DNA of 64,000 nucleotides from Lojkania enalia (GCA_010094045.1 ML986593.1:304241-368240); one strand, 5' to 3'. Shown: positions 47,996-60,896, counted from the first letter of the stretch. The notes: generated from the sequence alone by a model not told the origin. Numbers and translations: made by a program.

Positions 47996-49783
47996 TCATC
48001 CCCGATCAAGGCTTTCCAGCATATCCATAAACGATCTCTGACTCTGCATTCGTCTTGAGGAAGATGTCTCCGGTAGTTTCGCTGAACTAAGCGTAGAATT
48101 TGATATTGGTGTGTCAAATGATTTGATTTGATTGAGTGAAAGATGCGATACTGACTGAGTAAGAGCTTTAATAGTGGGTGATATCGTAGATGATACGGGA
48201 ATAGGTTCTGAGGATATGTGATCTAGGCCTGGGGTTGATTGGGTTACCGCAGAAGTCATGGTGGGCATGTATGGCGAGGATAAAGGACGAGGCAATGTGG
48301 CTGGAGGACCTGTGATTTGGGGTTGAATTAGGGTAATTGAGCCGATTGGACCTCTATATGATGCAGGCAGCTCAGCTTGGGTGCCAGATCTTATAGTCAT
48401 TCTGGTATTATCCGACTTTTCAATAGCATTTAATGTATCTGTTGTTTGGCGAATGTCATCTCTGGTCACAGAGCCCCGTGATGAAGAATTTTTTTGATCA
48501 GGGGTGAGCCCCCTATGGGTGCCGACGACGGGAATTATCTTTCTCGTCTGATATCCTGTTGTCCTGGGCGGGTATCTAGGAGGCTGTTCCGGGTCGCCGT
48601 TCTGAAATAGAGTCGAGAATGACGCATTTCCCGGTTGTAGCGAAGTGGGCTGAGTATCTTCTCCAGTTTTACGAGACTGGGTGGAAAAGGCAGAAGACTT
48701 CTCTAATTCGGATTCAGCAAAGAGTTCGAAGGGGTTCACTGGCCCCTGGGAATTTGTGGCACTAAATGATATGAAATCGCCTTCTAATTCCGGGGTTATT
48801 TCGTACGCTTCATATTCTGCGCGTTCATAAGTCCAAAGCGATGAGTTCTTTTTATCCTCAATTCCAGGATGTGCCATTTCTAATGGGTTCTTGGGAAAAT
48901 GTGAAATATACATTGTGGACGAGAAATTAGCAGATGAACTCGATGTCGGCTGTCGTTGAATCATATATGCGTCTGAGGCTGTTGACGTGTACGCCGGTGG
49001 GGGACTAGACGGCGGTGCTTGAGTCTCGATGGGTAATCTCTCGGTAATAGGAGGTAAAGTATTTGTAGATGTGCGAAAGACACAGGCCGTTGGGTGGGCA
49101 TAGTCAGTAGAAATTTCCCTTTCAGAGCCTAGACATGGAGTCCAAGTAGACGGTGGGTCTATGACAGATTAGGAGAAGGGCTTTGGAAGAATAGTGGATT
49201 ACATGTACATACCATTCTTGTTCGATCTTGTAGGTGATCGTAAAAATCCTGAGCTTTTCGTCATTGCTAGACTTTTCTGACGCGGTGAGATTATGTCGTC
49301 AAAGCGAATTTGAACATCGTCCGTGGAGACTTTGGGAATTATAGCCTCATCCTCAAGAGGACTCAGATAGTTGAGAACAGTGGAAAGTTGCTGATGGCAT
49401 GCTAGTAATTCGGCTTGCCGGTTTTTAATCTTCTCATGATCGTTGAAGACCCATCGCACTCGGGTCTCAAACTTTACGGAGCCGGTTGTTTCTTGGTCCA
49501 GGCGTGCCCGCTCCACCCATTTACCAATCTCGTTTAAAGCGCTTTTTGTACTGTAGATCGCATTTCTTATCCAATCAGCCTTTGCAGGAACTTTGGTGAG
49601 CTTATTTTGAACAGATTCCAAGTTCAAAAGCCGCTCAGTCTCTCTCAGATTGTCGCGGACAACTGCGATTGTGCGAATAAACACCTCGTTCTCAGTTCCG
49701 ACTTCGGCAATGCGAACGCCAAATTCGACTAGCTTGAGGGCAGAATTTATGCTGACGAAAAGCGAACTAGCACCGAAATCCAT
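47996..49783 (-). CDS. Protein with STAND-like helical N-terminus and disordered tail
   Basis: Exons 49783-49213 and 49158-47996 (intron of 54 bases) give 577 residues. Residues 1-155 are helical and leucine/arginine-rich: MDFGASSLFVSINSALKLVE, then IRTIAVVRDNLRETERLLNL and ETRVRWVFNDHEKIKNRQ. This resembles the N-terminal helical domain of fungal STAND/NACHT proteins and single-domain relatives. The rest is Ser/Thr/Pro-rich and probably disordered, ending SFMDMLESLDRG. There is no NTPase, repeat or catalytic domain, so the protein may act as a partner or signalling adaptor. Naming a function would be speculation. No stops interrupt it. Confidence 0.7.
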
Positions 49784-50553
49784 CGTTCATTACAACTGTC
49801 TCATTACACGTCGATACATTCTAGGTCCAAGAATACCCAAGGCTAAGGTATCTCATTGCGTTAGGTGTCTGTCATATGGTTCGGATCGGAAGTAGGAGTC
49901 CTGAAGATAGGCGTGAGCAGGGAGGATTCTTTTTCTTCCTCTACGCAGCGAGGGCATTCATTTTTCCCCCCAAACTGCTTTCGAGCCTCAAGGCTGAGGT
50001 TCAGCCTCGTGACCTTTTGGAAGGGAGCGGATCGAGCACCAATGAATCCTTAGCTCAGGTCTTCGGAAACTCCGAGAGGCTTATTGATTTTCCGCTTGAT
50101 CAAGCCGATGTGACCGAAGTGACCGAAGGTAGCGATATTCACCAATAGGCTTGCATATAGTGGCTGGATACTAGATGGGCTGACGGGGTGGGGGCTGAGG
50201 AGGAAATCAGCCCCTATTATTGTTACAAGCTATCTTAGTCTCAATCGTCTATTGAAATTACGTAGAAGAAATACAAGCAGACAAATGACATGCCTTGTGC
50301 GTTGGATCATATAGCCTGGGACGATGAGAATAGGAAAATATGGAACACTAGCACCAAAATAGATAAGCGTGCTATCGAACAATAATTATATCGAACTTCA
50401 GTATTTCTTTCTAGCCTGCTAGCTTCCATACCCTCATGAACAAAACGCCACTAAGAAGCATCAAATATTGCAGAGAAGATTTGATTTACACTACCTGAAT
50501 TAACCAAAGAAGAAATGTAAGGCCACATTCTTGCGCAGTGCAACATCAACCAC
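49784..50553. other. Intergenic region between two minus-strand genes
   Basis: Contains the promoter of the helical-domain gene (right of 49784) and the 3' end of the membrane-protein gene. A 90-codon plus-strand frame at 49876-50148 is probably a chance opening. Confidence 0.5.
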
Positions 50554-51695
50554 TCACATTCCGCCCTCTTCCACATCTTCCCTTTCCCAAAGCACCCTTG
50601 GTGGATCAATACAATGCGCTTGGTCATCAATGACTTGTAGTAGCGCTGGAAATATGACCGGCTTTCCTCTACTTGGAGCATAGTCGAAGCGATAAGAACC
50701 CGGCTGGGAGAAAAGGAGGAAAGCCAGGTGCGCTGCACGACTTAGTATCATCTCCAAATTTCTGCGTCGCTGCCCCCCATCAATGCTTTGTTGGAGAAGA
50801 GGAGCCAAAAAAGCGTCAATTTGGGCAATGGCCTGTGCCGTTGCCCTAGTCGTGTCCACAGCCTGGTTTCTGTACTTCTGCTGCAACAGCGCCCCGGTAA
50901 TGGTTTTCCATTTGCTATACAGAGTGGATTGGACTACTTAGTGTTTAGTACTTGAATTTATGGTCCGACTTGTAGATATGATAGCAACATACCAGAATTC
51001 GTTGCATCCTTTCCAGGAATTGCCACGGCTAGAGGCGCAAGCTCATCTGGGAGAAAATTTGGTAGTGTGTTACCATCACATCTCGAAAGAGCGATCCAAG
51101 CGATGAAAAGTCGAATTGTTCCACTTCGAGTGGAAGGATTCGAAATTAGGTCAATCAGTACGGTATTTTGCAGGCCAGTTGCTGCTGCAAGTCCCCCTAA
51201 CATGGACGCGTTGATATCCCCCTGCCTAATCGGTTCATAATGGTAGTAGCTACGGACATGGTTCTTTATATTGTCGCGGATCCTTGACAGCTCTTTAGTA
51301 ATAGCATCGTCTTCAACTGGCTGCGGAAGGAAGTGATCTACGTTGCTAGAAACTGCTGTGTCCACAACTGCTGGACGCTTTTCAGAAGTTGCTGCACCAT
51401 CGATGTATGGGATATGCCGCTGTTGGTAAGTTTGTATTTGCGTCTTCCTTTTACGACGAAATAGTAAGAAGAGTATCGCGGCCCCGGTCGCAGCGCCAGC
51501 GATAAGACACGCAATAGCTATGCCTGCAACTGCTCCCCCGGAAACACCCGATTTAGCTGAAGGCTCCGGTGTAGGGAGGACCTGTGTAGAGGCAGGAGAG
51601 ATTGCATCCGTTCCAGATGAAGTAGACTCCCATGCGGTGGGCTGTTCGGTGTTTCCAACAGCAGAGAGAGTGGAGTTTGCGAGAGGGCGTTCCAT
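50554..51695 (-). CDS. Single-pass membrane protein with Ser/Thr-rich outer segment
   Basis: Exons 51695-50993 and 50936-50554 give 361 residues from the start used here. Residues 1-48 are Ser/Thr/Pro-rich, about 54-79 form a Gly/Ala-rich membrane span, and RRKRKTQ follows, a positive-inside stop-transfer. The cytosolic part contains LSRIRDNIKNHVRSYYHYEPI, STRSGTIRLFIAWIALSRCDG and QIDAFLAPLLQQSIDGGQ, and seems to be a conserved fungal cytoplasmic domain of unknown function. No signal peptide is at this start, so an extra upstream exon may exist; the frame stays open back to about 51770. Its neighbour downstream encodes a STAND-like N-terminal protein, and the divergent Hsp70-like gene starts 0.8 kb away. 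Confidence 0.7.
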
Positions 51696-52520
51696 GGAGA
51701 GGCAAGTGAAGCCGTTGTGGGACTTTGTATTGCGGTCGGAGGCTCTTGATCTTGGGTTACTATGTCATGGAACAAAGGCATTCACGGCCTTCAGTGGACG
51801 TGGAGTAAACTGTGATAAGAGCTCTACAAGACGATCCTTTGTATGAAAGTAAGGACGCATAGGGCTGAGCGGACTAGAAGCTGCGCGCCGATTGCAGCCC
51901 TTTATACCGGCCCCCGTGGATCTCTTCCTTTGGTTTAGTCCCCCCCCCGAAATGACACCGGCCAGGCTAGGTATAGGCAGGGCCATGTATCTCCTTATTT
52001 GCCGACTAATGTGATAATGCAATGAGCACCTTCGGCCTAGACACGCCAAGCACAAATATTTGCTTTTATGCTGGGATAGGCCGCTGATCCTCAGCCTTGC
52101 GTGTGGGTGGGAATCGAAAGCCACAATATTCCAGATCAGATATCGATCTGCATCTTATCAAACATGCTTGCCGTGGCATGATCAGTCAGAGGGTCAACCG
52201 TCCGACTAATTCGTTCTTGCACGTACGTGGCTTCCGCATTAATATATTGGCACCCACAACCTATTAGACAAGGCCAAGTTCCTAATTTGTGCCCCCCACC
52301 CACGCTTGTGTTTGCCGTCGGAGAGTTGAAGCCCCTCAGGCCATTCTGGAGGCGTAACACTATTTTCCAACCGCAAATCGGCCAGAATTGTTCATTTCTC
52401 ATATTGTTGCGCTCTAATACTCATAAGTCGACTTTCATACTTGACTCATCTTCGGTTCATGGTATCAGGTAACTATATGAACTAGTTGTCGCCCCGACAG
52501 GACTGAGCATCGAGCAGAGC
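51696..52520. promoter_or_regulatory. Divergent promoter region
   Basis: Lies between the membrane-protein gene (minus) and the Hsp70-like gene (plus), and may hold a missed first exon of the former. No TATA box stands out. Confidence 0.45.
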
Positions 52521-55145
52521 ATGGCAGGGTCGGGCAGACCAGATCTGATTATTTCCATTGACTTTGGAATGACATGTATGAAACTCCAAAATTCCTCAAT
52601 CCACGCTGACTTGATTCTTCGCAAGGTACGGGAGTAGCTTACTGCAATGTCGCCACAGGTTCCGACAGCGTTAGACATATACAAAGGTGGCCGGGCCGGA
52701 TGCATGCCAATGAAAACAAGGTTGGTTTTTCCTAATTTGCTATCTCCAGCTTCAACAATTTTGTTGACATACCACAAGGTCCCGACTCTTCTAGTATATC
52801 AAAGACATTCTTCCGTTCCATCATCATGGGGGTTTCTGGCAGAGACGGCTCAAGAACAAGGTAGCGCCGGAGATGAAAGTCGAGAATGGTTCAAGATCTT
52901 GCTTGACGAGCATCTACTGGAACAGGCGCGCAAGAACCACAGCGACCCGTCCAAAGTACCTTCAATTACTGATGTAGAAAAATGGTATGGTATTATCCCC
53001 TAAATTTCATGCTATTAACCAACAAATACAAGGTACTGCGATTACTTTCAACTACTTTATCGGAGCATCGAAGCAAGGCTGAGGAGTGAGCTTGCAAGCA
53101 GCTGGGAAGACGCAAAAATCGAATTCATTTTTTCGGTTCCGACAACCTGGAGACCTAACCCAACCGTTGAGCGTTTTCGCAACATTATAAACCGAGCGGG
53201 ATTTACACGGTCCAGCAATCATAGGGCGGTGATAGGATTGACGGAGGCAGAAGCAGCTGCTGTACACACGGCTCGCAACATGCCTGGGATATTTAAGGTA
53301 GGCAGATCGATTGGGCCGATATTTGCTTCTCAATGCTCATATATTGTTCAGGAGAATGAGATCTTGTTTGTATGCGACGTCGGTGGAGGCACTACAGTCA
53401 GTATTTGTCGTCAGATCATTACTTAAAGACTGACGTGATAGGATTTATCTGTGTTTCGGGTTAGGAATACAACTAGCTTTGGTGCATCGATGACACTCGA
53501 ACAAATCGATGTTGTCTTTGGTAATATGCGCCGACGAGTATCAATCAAGTAACTGATTTGTGGAACAGGGTCTACAATTGGCGCTGCACGGCTCGACAGT
53601 TTATTCGAAAAGTTTATCTTAGATCGCTTAGAGGCAGCAAACAGAATGGCACCTCTGGGTCTCCTAAATTTGAATCAAACAGCGTGGGAAATGCGAGTCG
53701 GCAAGGAATATCAGTAAGTAGGAAGTAACGCACGCGGGCGCATCCGAACTGAACCTCAACTTAGGAATGCGAAATGCGACTACGGATCTGAAGAGTCATT
53801 TTCCGATACAGAAACCTTTTCCATACGTGTACCTAAGCTGGATCGATCGTACGTGAACGCGGAACATGGAATAAGCGGGGGTGATATGCACTTCCGGAGG
53901 TATTTGGCAAGGCACAGGAGACATATGGAGAGGCTGATTAGATTTAGAGATGATTTAAAAACTTTCTTCGATATGCAGGTACGTATTATTCCCCTTACGC
54001 TTCGGCCTCAAGCTCAATATCCCCTAAGATTGCCAAGCTTTTCGACATGATTGAAAAGCAACTTGTCCGCCTGCAGCAAAGTTTTCCAAACGAACAAGTT
54101 GTAGGTCACGATCCACCCTCCCAACTTGCTTTACCGCTAAGCGCAGCAGTCCCACATGGTACTATCTGGTGGTCTAGGCAATTCAGCTTACGTTCGGGAC
54201 TGTCTCCGTAATCGCTATGCATTCGGCAACGCACCTTATCCCAATGCGCAGAGTATACAGATAAGAGTTGCCCCCGAGCCACAACTTGTCGTATGCAAAG
54301 GCAATGTGGCAGACCGAGTGGAGAAATTGAAAAGTGGCCAAAGCGTACTAGGATGGCGTCGTTGTCGCTCGTCTTATGGAACGCTTTGCAAAATGATGTA
54401 CAATCCAAATAATCCACAGCACATAGGGCTGAGAGTTGAAATGGATCCATTTGATGGAAAGCAGTATGTCGTGGACTACATTGACTGGTTTATCAAAAAG
54501 GTAAGCTGCACGAAGAATATCTACATAGTTCCAGTTCTAACGAGGGAAGGGGGAGCCCGTCTCCAGTGACTATCCGGTTGTCAAAAATTTCCAACGCAAA
54601 TGCTCTCCCGCTACATCATTGATGCCCGACCCACCTCGTGTTTTCCCAACTGAAATCATCTCCTCCGATGTCGATAAGAACATGCTACCCATTGTGATGA
54701 ACTCCTGTAAGTCTGCCTCCTAATTCGCTACTCCAGGCTAAAAGTCCTAGTATGCCGTTCGGTCTGCAAAGTAGAATCCGACTTTTCCTCTCTTCCACTC
54801 AGTATGTTCAAGCTCAAAAATCGCCACTGGTGGAACACGGGCAAGAAGTATCATCGCGTCGATTTTTGCGTCAAAGTAAACATGGGTCCTGCCGACATCT
54901 CCTTCGAACTCTGGCATCAAGGTGTAAAAGTCAGTAAGGATAATTCTATTAAAGTGGAATGGTATGCCGCCCCCCCTCCCCCTCCATCTGAGCTAGCCAG
55001 TACGGATTTACCGATGAATTCGTTGTCTGCCTCGCAAGGGCCAGGCACGATGAATGGGAGAGTTGGAAAACATCCTAACATTATGGTAACAAATGCTCCA
55101 TATGGGACCGCGAACGGTGGATATGGCATGCCCAACAATTGGTAG
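52521..55145 (+). CDS. Hsp70-like (HSPA12-type) actin-fold ATPase, 13 exons
   Basis: Exons fit at 52521-52575, 52626-52720, 52779-52984, 53033-53297, 53352-53396, 53442-53520, 53569-53713, 53765-53899, 53942-53978, 54029-54100, 54150-54500, 54550-54706 and 54751-55145, giving 678 residues. The 42-base piece at 53900-53941 could stay in frame, giving 692. Phosphate-binding loop 1 is SIDFGMTCTGVAY, loop 2 is FVCDVGGGTTDLSV, and the adenosine motif is VLSGGLGNSAYV. There is no classical Hsp70 substrate domain. The C-terminus is a short beta-rich tail with a PPPPPP run and Gly/Asn-rich end (GYGMPNNW). HSPA12-like proteins occur in large numbers in filamentous fungi and are of unclear function. 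The reading frame is intact through all junctions. Confidence 0.9.
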
Positions 55146-55629
55146 GGCGTGAAATAGTTTCGGCAATTCTTTTAGTAGTGTAATTCGGCGCCAAATATCA
55201 AGTTAATTATGGTCGGTTTCGCATAGCATCGCTCTTCACTTGAAGTTTACGTTCAAATTATTATTTTTCTCGTTTAATTAAGTTTCTTGCTCTCTAATGT
55301 TGAAATTATACCTAGTAAGAGATTGTGATGCTGATCAGAATCTTTTATTTGATCGAAGCTACAAGAGAGTTCCCTGAGCTATTGCACACCTTTGTTTTCT
55401 ATACCATCCAGTGTTGTCCTTCCTCTCCTTAATTTTGTAGCCCTATAAATAAGTGTAAATCTTATTTGTTCCTATACTTACAAGGGAATATGCCAACTTC
55501 CTCGCCAAGTACACATGCTAGTAGAGGAATACATAGCAAATAGTGATAGTTATCATCAAAACCAGTGGCGAGCACGAATAATAATGCCCAGTGGGAAAGT
55601 GGGAAACTTGGTGACGGTTATCGTTTTAA
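55146..55629. other. 3' intergenic region of the Hsp70-like gene
   Basis: AT-rich, with no coding frame of interest. Confidence 0.5.
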
Positions 55630-55702
55630 CTAGGCAGGCCACTTACCCTCCTTCAATACATCAATATTTGCCTCAGCAATTGATACTGCCTGATACGCGA
55701 CA
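55630..55702 (+). repeat. Family B element, 3' fragment
   Basis: From ctaggcaggcc to the gcgaca end it matches the last ~73 bases of the 149-bp element at 45875-46023, with single-base differences. The 5' half is missing. Confidence 0.8.
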
Positions 55703-56019
55703 CTTATCGACCATGGAATAATCCTCGAAATTGGACCCTACGATTCGATCAGGTGAACGAAACCCATCCCTGTCGACAGCGATTAAAGAGCGAGCGATAA
55801 TTCTAAAGCTGTGTAGGGCTATGAAGTGTGAACATTCACCTCTTTCTCACGTTCGACTTCCTACGCTCCTTGTTCTAAACCACTCAGGCCGCCCAAGCAA
55901 AACATACAGCCTCGCTAGCGCAGGTAGAACTAACATCTGTTTCGCAACAAGGAGTGCTTTCCTTGTAACCCCCTTATATCATTCGTAACACTCGCCTGCG
56001 CAGTCATGAAAGGTATCAG
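55703..56019. other. Intergenic spacer
   Basis: No supported feature. Confidence 0.45.
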
Positions 56020-56348
56020 ATAGGCTTCACTAGTAAGTAGAGTCTAGCACGTCAATTTTTCTTCGTTCCGGTGCCCAAGGGCTATCTAGAAGCGATAGTA
56101 GAAGTGGTACAGAAAGACCATAGCTCATTGCACCAAGCCATTGCAAGAGGCATATCGATAAGCTGGTGATGAGAGTCGGATGTGAGACGAAATAGGGAAG
56201 GACGGCGGAGGGGTAGGATGGCAACGCCGCCGATGATATTAAGAGAAGCTTCGGCGGCAAAGGCAGAACGAAAGTAGACGGCCGCGGCATTGGCTGACAT
56301 TGCTCCCTCAACAATGGAAACTCCTTGCGATTCGTGTTGTGCATCCAT
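56020..56348 (-). pseudogene. Small membrane-protein pseudogene with one frameshift
   Basis: From ATG 56348 the frame reads SVSIVEGAMSANAAAVYFRS-like sequence (VYFRSAFAAEASLNIIGG), and then must shift near 56222. In the next frame it continues with VLPYFVSHPTLITSLS and CLLQWLGAMSYGLSVPLLL to about 56030. Both parts are hydrophobic and make sense as a small multi-span membrane protein of about 110-160 residues, a type I recall in filamentous fungi without a name. The shift and the short length point to an inactive copy. Confidence 0.45.
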
Positions 56349-59013
56349 GTTTAGGCGCCGTCCCTCTCGACGATGTTGACGCTGTGGTTATGTATATGAC
56401 GTAGGCACTATCATGACCCCGCGCAATATTCGCACCGCCATTCTTGACTCATCTACGAGGAGTCTCCGCCTGTAACATGAGCATTTAGAAGTGTCCTATA
56501 GATTAACTCTATATGCAGCGACTCTTAATCAGAAGGCTCCCTTATAGCAAGAGTCTTCGGGAGAGAGGGTCCAATGCCGAAGTGGTGTCTTGGGAAGAAC
56601 ACTACTTTCGATAGTGAACAGAAGTAATTGGCGAAAAGGGCTGTTATGCATTTTGACCCGCTCTTCCTAGCCTTTCTTGAATTTTTCCAGGCATTGCTAT
56701 GATCTGCTGTTATTTTGGAGATATTCTTGGTGGATGTTGCAATCCTTACTAGTTGGCAACTAGAGTTGGCGGGAGGTTAGCTGGCATTTTGAGGTTCTGA
56801 GCGTTCGATCGCCAGGCAGTGAGGAATGGGTTTAGCGTTTTCGAGCTGGCTGTCGCATGCCGCGAACCAAATACGCCAAATACGCCGAGACGTTACGTTG
56901 GCCCACAACCAGGAAAGGGGTGCTTGTGAAACGGATGCTTGTTGACACGGCTTTTCAATTTCCGCATTTTGGGCAACCAACTTAACGCAAGTTTCAACGC
57001 CAGTTCTTTTAAGAGCGCAATCTAAGGAGTTCTTGATCCCAATTATCGAATCCATAGTTACTAGGCAATTTCCGAAAATGAATATAAGCCCAAGCACAAA
57101 AAGGGATGCTGAAGTTGCGACCGTTGAGCAAGTCTATGGTGAGGAGTGTTCCAGCACGTAATACCGCTTGAATTTCCGAACTAGGCAATGAACGCCGCAG
57201 CCCGCCGATTTCGTTCGTGGGTATCAAAGGCGCCCGCGGAAGGCCGACTCAACCGTCCCAAGAATTTCTTTGACGAGCAGTCTTACCAGTACAGTTTAAC
57301 AAGGATGCGATTGATCGAATTGGGTGTCGCGAACTCGAACTCAGCCATCCTGTCATTCAGCAGGAGAACAGCATCGCAAACTGATTCCTGGATACATTGA
57401 ACCTAGAGAAAACTCTCCTCTACCATTTTTGAAAGCAGTGGCTGAGGTGCCATGTTTTTTAGGGAATTAATGGACGGGCCGCACGATAGATTTGTCTCGA
57501 CCTGCATGCGAGGTACTCCACTGCATTCAACATCATTACTCACAGGCCTTCGATATGAGACCACGGTCCTTCACAACCGCGGTTCCTGTGAATGCGGTTA
57601 CAAATTTCCGACACATGGTCGTTGAGTCCTTCCCGGGTTGATAATTGCCTTTATTTCCGGAATTTAGTCGTTTGGCATGCACCGATCCTTTCTACCGTAA
57701 GATTACGTGGCTAGAAGCGAGCGACATTGCTCTGAATCGCGCGCCCTAGATCTCTAAACGGCCTGTCTCTCGCGTAGGTATGCTCGTTGAGGCTTGTGTG
57801 TTAGGGGACGTGTCCCTGCAGTAGCCTGGCCTTGATATGGAATATGATCGGCTAGTCTAACGCACAGGTTCAAAACGTCCAGCCATCTAGTGCCGTTGCA
57901 TACGGTTTCAACTTCGAGGATTTGCAAGAACTATTCGTGACGGCAGAGGGTTTTGTGTGCGGCATCCATTGTTCCATTGCAGCTCCAGCCCGGAAGGAAA
58001 GTATTAGAGTGCACAATTTATTGATGTATCTAAGCCTCGTGAAAGCTAATAGCATTGTCGTAGACAAATCAAGCTCTCCGGTCATTTTGATATTAGTAGG
58101 CCAGGCTTGGAGACAAGAATTTCAGATTCTAGAATCAAGATTATCGCCGCATTATAAAACTAATGAGGAAAGAGCAACTGAGGCATCGCATTTATCCATA
58201 CTGCTTCGAGGTGCCTGAATACTTGAAGAGTTCTTCCTGGTTCCCAGGCGTAAGATCGGCACGCCACGACCCACAGTTGAGGGGCTAGGCTTGAAAATTG
58301 CTCATTCGATCGACAACGGCTCAACCGGCCAGAGGCTGAGAAATAGTCTTGTATGCAACGCCGAAAGAGCATATGAGCCACTACAAGCTCTTTTACAGTC
58401 GATATAGAACGTTGCCTCGGCATATTTCTCACTACTGCCTTCGTTGAAATTGGAGCGTTCACGACCCTAGGCCTGCCATGCCAGTCCTGGATCCAGTCTT
58501 ATATCACGCTTCATTGGGTCACATGGCGATACCAGGGATTAGACATGGTTTCCTGGGCACGGACACCACTGCGCCGTACATACATGCCCATGCACTTGGC
58601 CGTTCGTTTCACGCGAATGGCTTGTTTGCGGGAACAAACACGCTTCGGCCTAGATAAGCTTATGTATCCGTTTTGTGGCATGGTTTTCTCCAAATCTTGT
58701 CGCTCGGCTCTCTGAGTCTACAATCTTTGACATTTCGTTATATCAACTTCCGTTCCTATCGACTACTAGACACGACAATTCATTCTTTATCTTCTGATTT
58801 CCAGCGTGCGCATTGACTAAGCCACGTCGAGAAGTGCTGCGGAGTCGATCAAATTTATGACCACATATGGGCCCTAGTCAAACAACAGTCACACTACCTA
58901 ATCTACGCCTGTATTACAGCATATAGGAGCCCCATCGTTCACGGCATCATCATACTTGTAGTGGGAAAGGTGGGACCGCATATCAACAAGAGGGTAAACC
59001 TTCGTGCCGCACG
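56349..59013. other. Intergenic region with unassigned frames
   Basis: Frames at 56777-57230 (minus) and 57922-58218 (plus) are open for 70-106 codons but show no family motif. The right end contains the presumed promoter of the CFEM receptor gene; no TATA box is clear. Confidence 0.4.
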
Positions 59014-60896
59014 ATGAGAACCGCCATCGCCCTCGTTCTTGTGGCCTTTTCTCTTTTATCAAGCATTCAAGCACGGAATAGCCCCCAGCTTTTGGAAGAC
59101 GCCATAAAATACCTTCCGACATGCGCAGTAAGTCGCGCTCGACTCCAATAAAGTTGAAACTGAATATGTGATAGCTCAGTTGCATGACAACGGTAATATC
59201 AAATTCTTCATGCCCCATGACAGATGGCCTCTGCATAATTCAGAACGAAGAGCTGAATGAGCAAATGGCAAAGTGCATCAAGGCTACATGCACCATTCGG
59301 GAATCTCTAAGTATATGCTTCGGTACTGCCATTACTCATTTAAGTACTAAGCTTGCAAGCCGCAAAAAATTTCACCGAAAGCGTATTTGACCGTTCGCAA
59401 AGAGATCGTACCAAGATGGTGTCATGGATAGGAATGTCGGGCGGAATTATCGCATTGATCGTCGTGGCCATACGTATTTGTGCGAGATTGCCATACTTCG
59501 GAGGTATTTGGGGGTGGGATGATTGGGCTATTATTGCCACAATGGTAAGACGACTATTCTACTCTCATTATGGCACATACTAAAATTGCACAGCTACCAG
59601 TTTTACCTTTTACAGGTTTTGCGGTCGTTCGTAAGCATTTCACATAGATCCCTATATGATGTACGTTAACAACGCGATAGTCGCGAATAAAGGCCTAGGA
59701 AAGGATATGTGGACAGTGCCTTTCGAGAACATCACGGACATTCTCCGGGTAAGCCAAGTCTTAAACTTTACCAGTTGTTCGATTGCCGGGGTTTATTGAT
59801 CTAAGATAGATATATTACGTCGATGAGTTATGCTATTTATGGGCCGTGGGGCTAACCAAAATCTCCATACTACTATTCTACCTACGAATTTTCCCGAACC
59901 GCTCCTTCCGACGTCTAGTCTTCGTCTGTATCACTATCTGTGGACTGTACGTTGCTGGCTTCGTCCCTGCCACTGCCTTTCAATGCATACCAATCTCGCT
60001 AGCTTGGAAACGATGGGATGGAAATAATGAAGGAAGGTGCTTTAACTTGAACGTCGAGGGGTGGTTGGCATCCGCGTTCAATATACTCCTCGACATAATT
60101 GTAATATGTCTACCACTCCGGGAGCTAAGCAAGCTCGCAATGAGCCGGCGTAAGAAGGCTGGCATCATGCTCATGTTCTTGGGCGGAGGAGGGTAAGGTT
60201 CTATTGCTCTGGATTTAGAAAAGTTCTAAAGCTTGTCACAGAGTCACCGTCGTTAGTGTCATTCGCCTCGAATGGATGATTCAATTCGCGAATTCTGAAA
60301 ATGTAACCTGGGACTATGCTCCCGTTGGATATTGGTCAACGTTAGAGGTTCACGTTGGTATCATCATAGCGTGTCTTCCTGCCTTGCGAGCGCTTCAACA
60401 CCGCCTAATTCCCGTTCGAAAGCATGCCTCGAGCTATTACAACAATTTCTCCGGGACAAATGGGTACAATTCAAGAGGAGGAAGCCAGTTCAAGTCCTTA
60501 AAGGGATTCAAGAGGAATTCGCAAGTAACGACAGGCGCGAGTCAAGCTAGTATGATGCGAAGCGGGAATCGAACACACAGGGACAAAGAATTTATTCAAC
60601 TAAATGAATACGATTTGCGCCTTGATGATAATCCAGATGTCGAGAAAAGTAACGGTGTCGGCCGCGGGATAAATCGGACTCAGTGCGAGCGAGGTGACTC
60701 GAATAATGACACTGTAACACTTCTTAGTTCGCCAAGTCTCAACGCACCCCTTTCACTGGATAGTTCCAGCCCACCCAGGCCTCATGAAGGTATAGCTATC
60801 AAAAAGGATTATAGTGTCACTGTGGAATCGGGCCACAGCTCGTTGGATGAGAGTCCGCCCAAGTTGACCCTAAACGTAGAGAGAAGACCGAAGTGA
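59014..60896 (+). CDS. CFEM-domain Pth11-type GPCR-like receptor
   Basis: Seven exons fit: 59014-59127, 59175-59310, 59360-59544, 59594-59630, 59681-59748, 59810-60192 and 60242-60896, giving 525 residues. A signal peptide (MRTAIALVLVAFSLLSSIQA) precedes a CFEM domain (LPTCALSCM, SSCPM, GLCII, KCIKATC). Seven membrane spans follow: MVSWIGMSGGIIALIVVAIRI, WGWDDWAIIA with LPVLPFTGFAVV, YLWAVGLTKISILLFYLRIF, LVFVCITICGLYVAGFV, WLASAFNILLDIIVICLP, KKAGIMLMFL with VTVVSVI, and LEVHVGIIIACLPALRAL. The motif GLGKDMWTVPFENITDILR between spans 2 and 3 is diagnostic of this family. A long Ser-rich cytosolic tail ends at 60896. The protein probably senses surface or nutrient cues. Only six of the usual eight CFEM cysteines are present. 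Confidence 0.92.

Noticed and set aside
53900..53941. Whether 42 bases in the Hsp70-like gene are an intron
   Set aside because: The piece has GT-AG ends but is in frame and open, so the two models cannot be separated by sequence. It does not affect the call.
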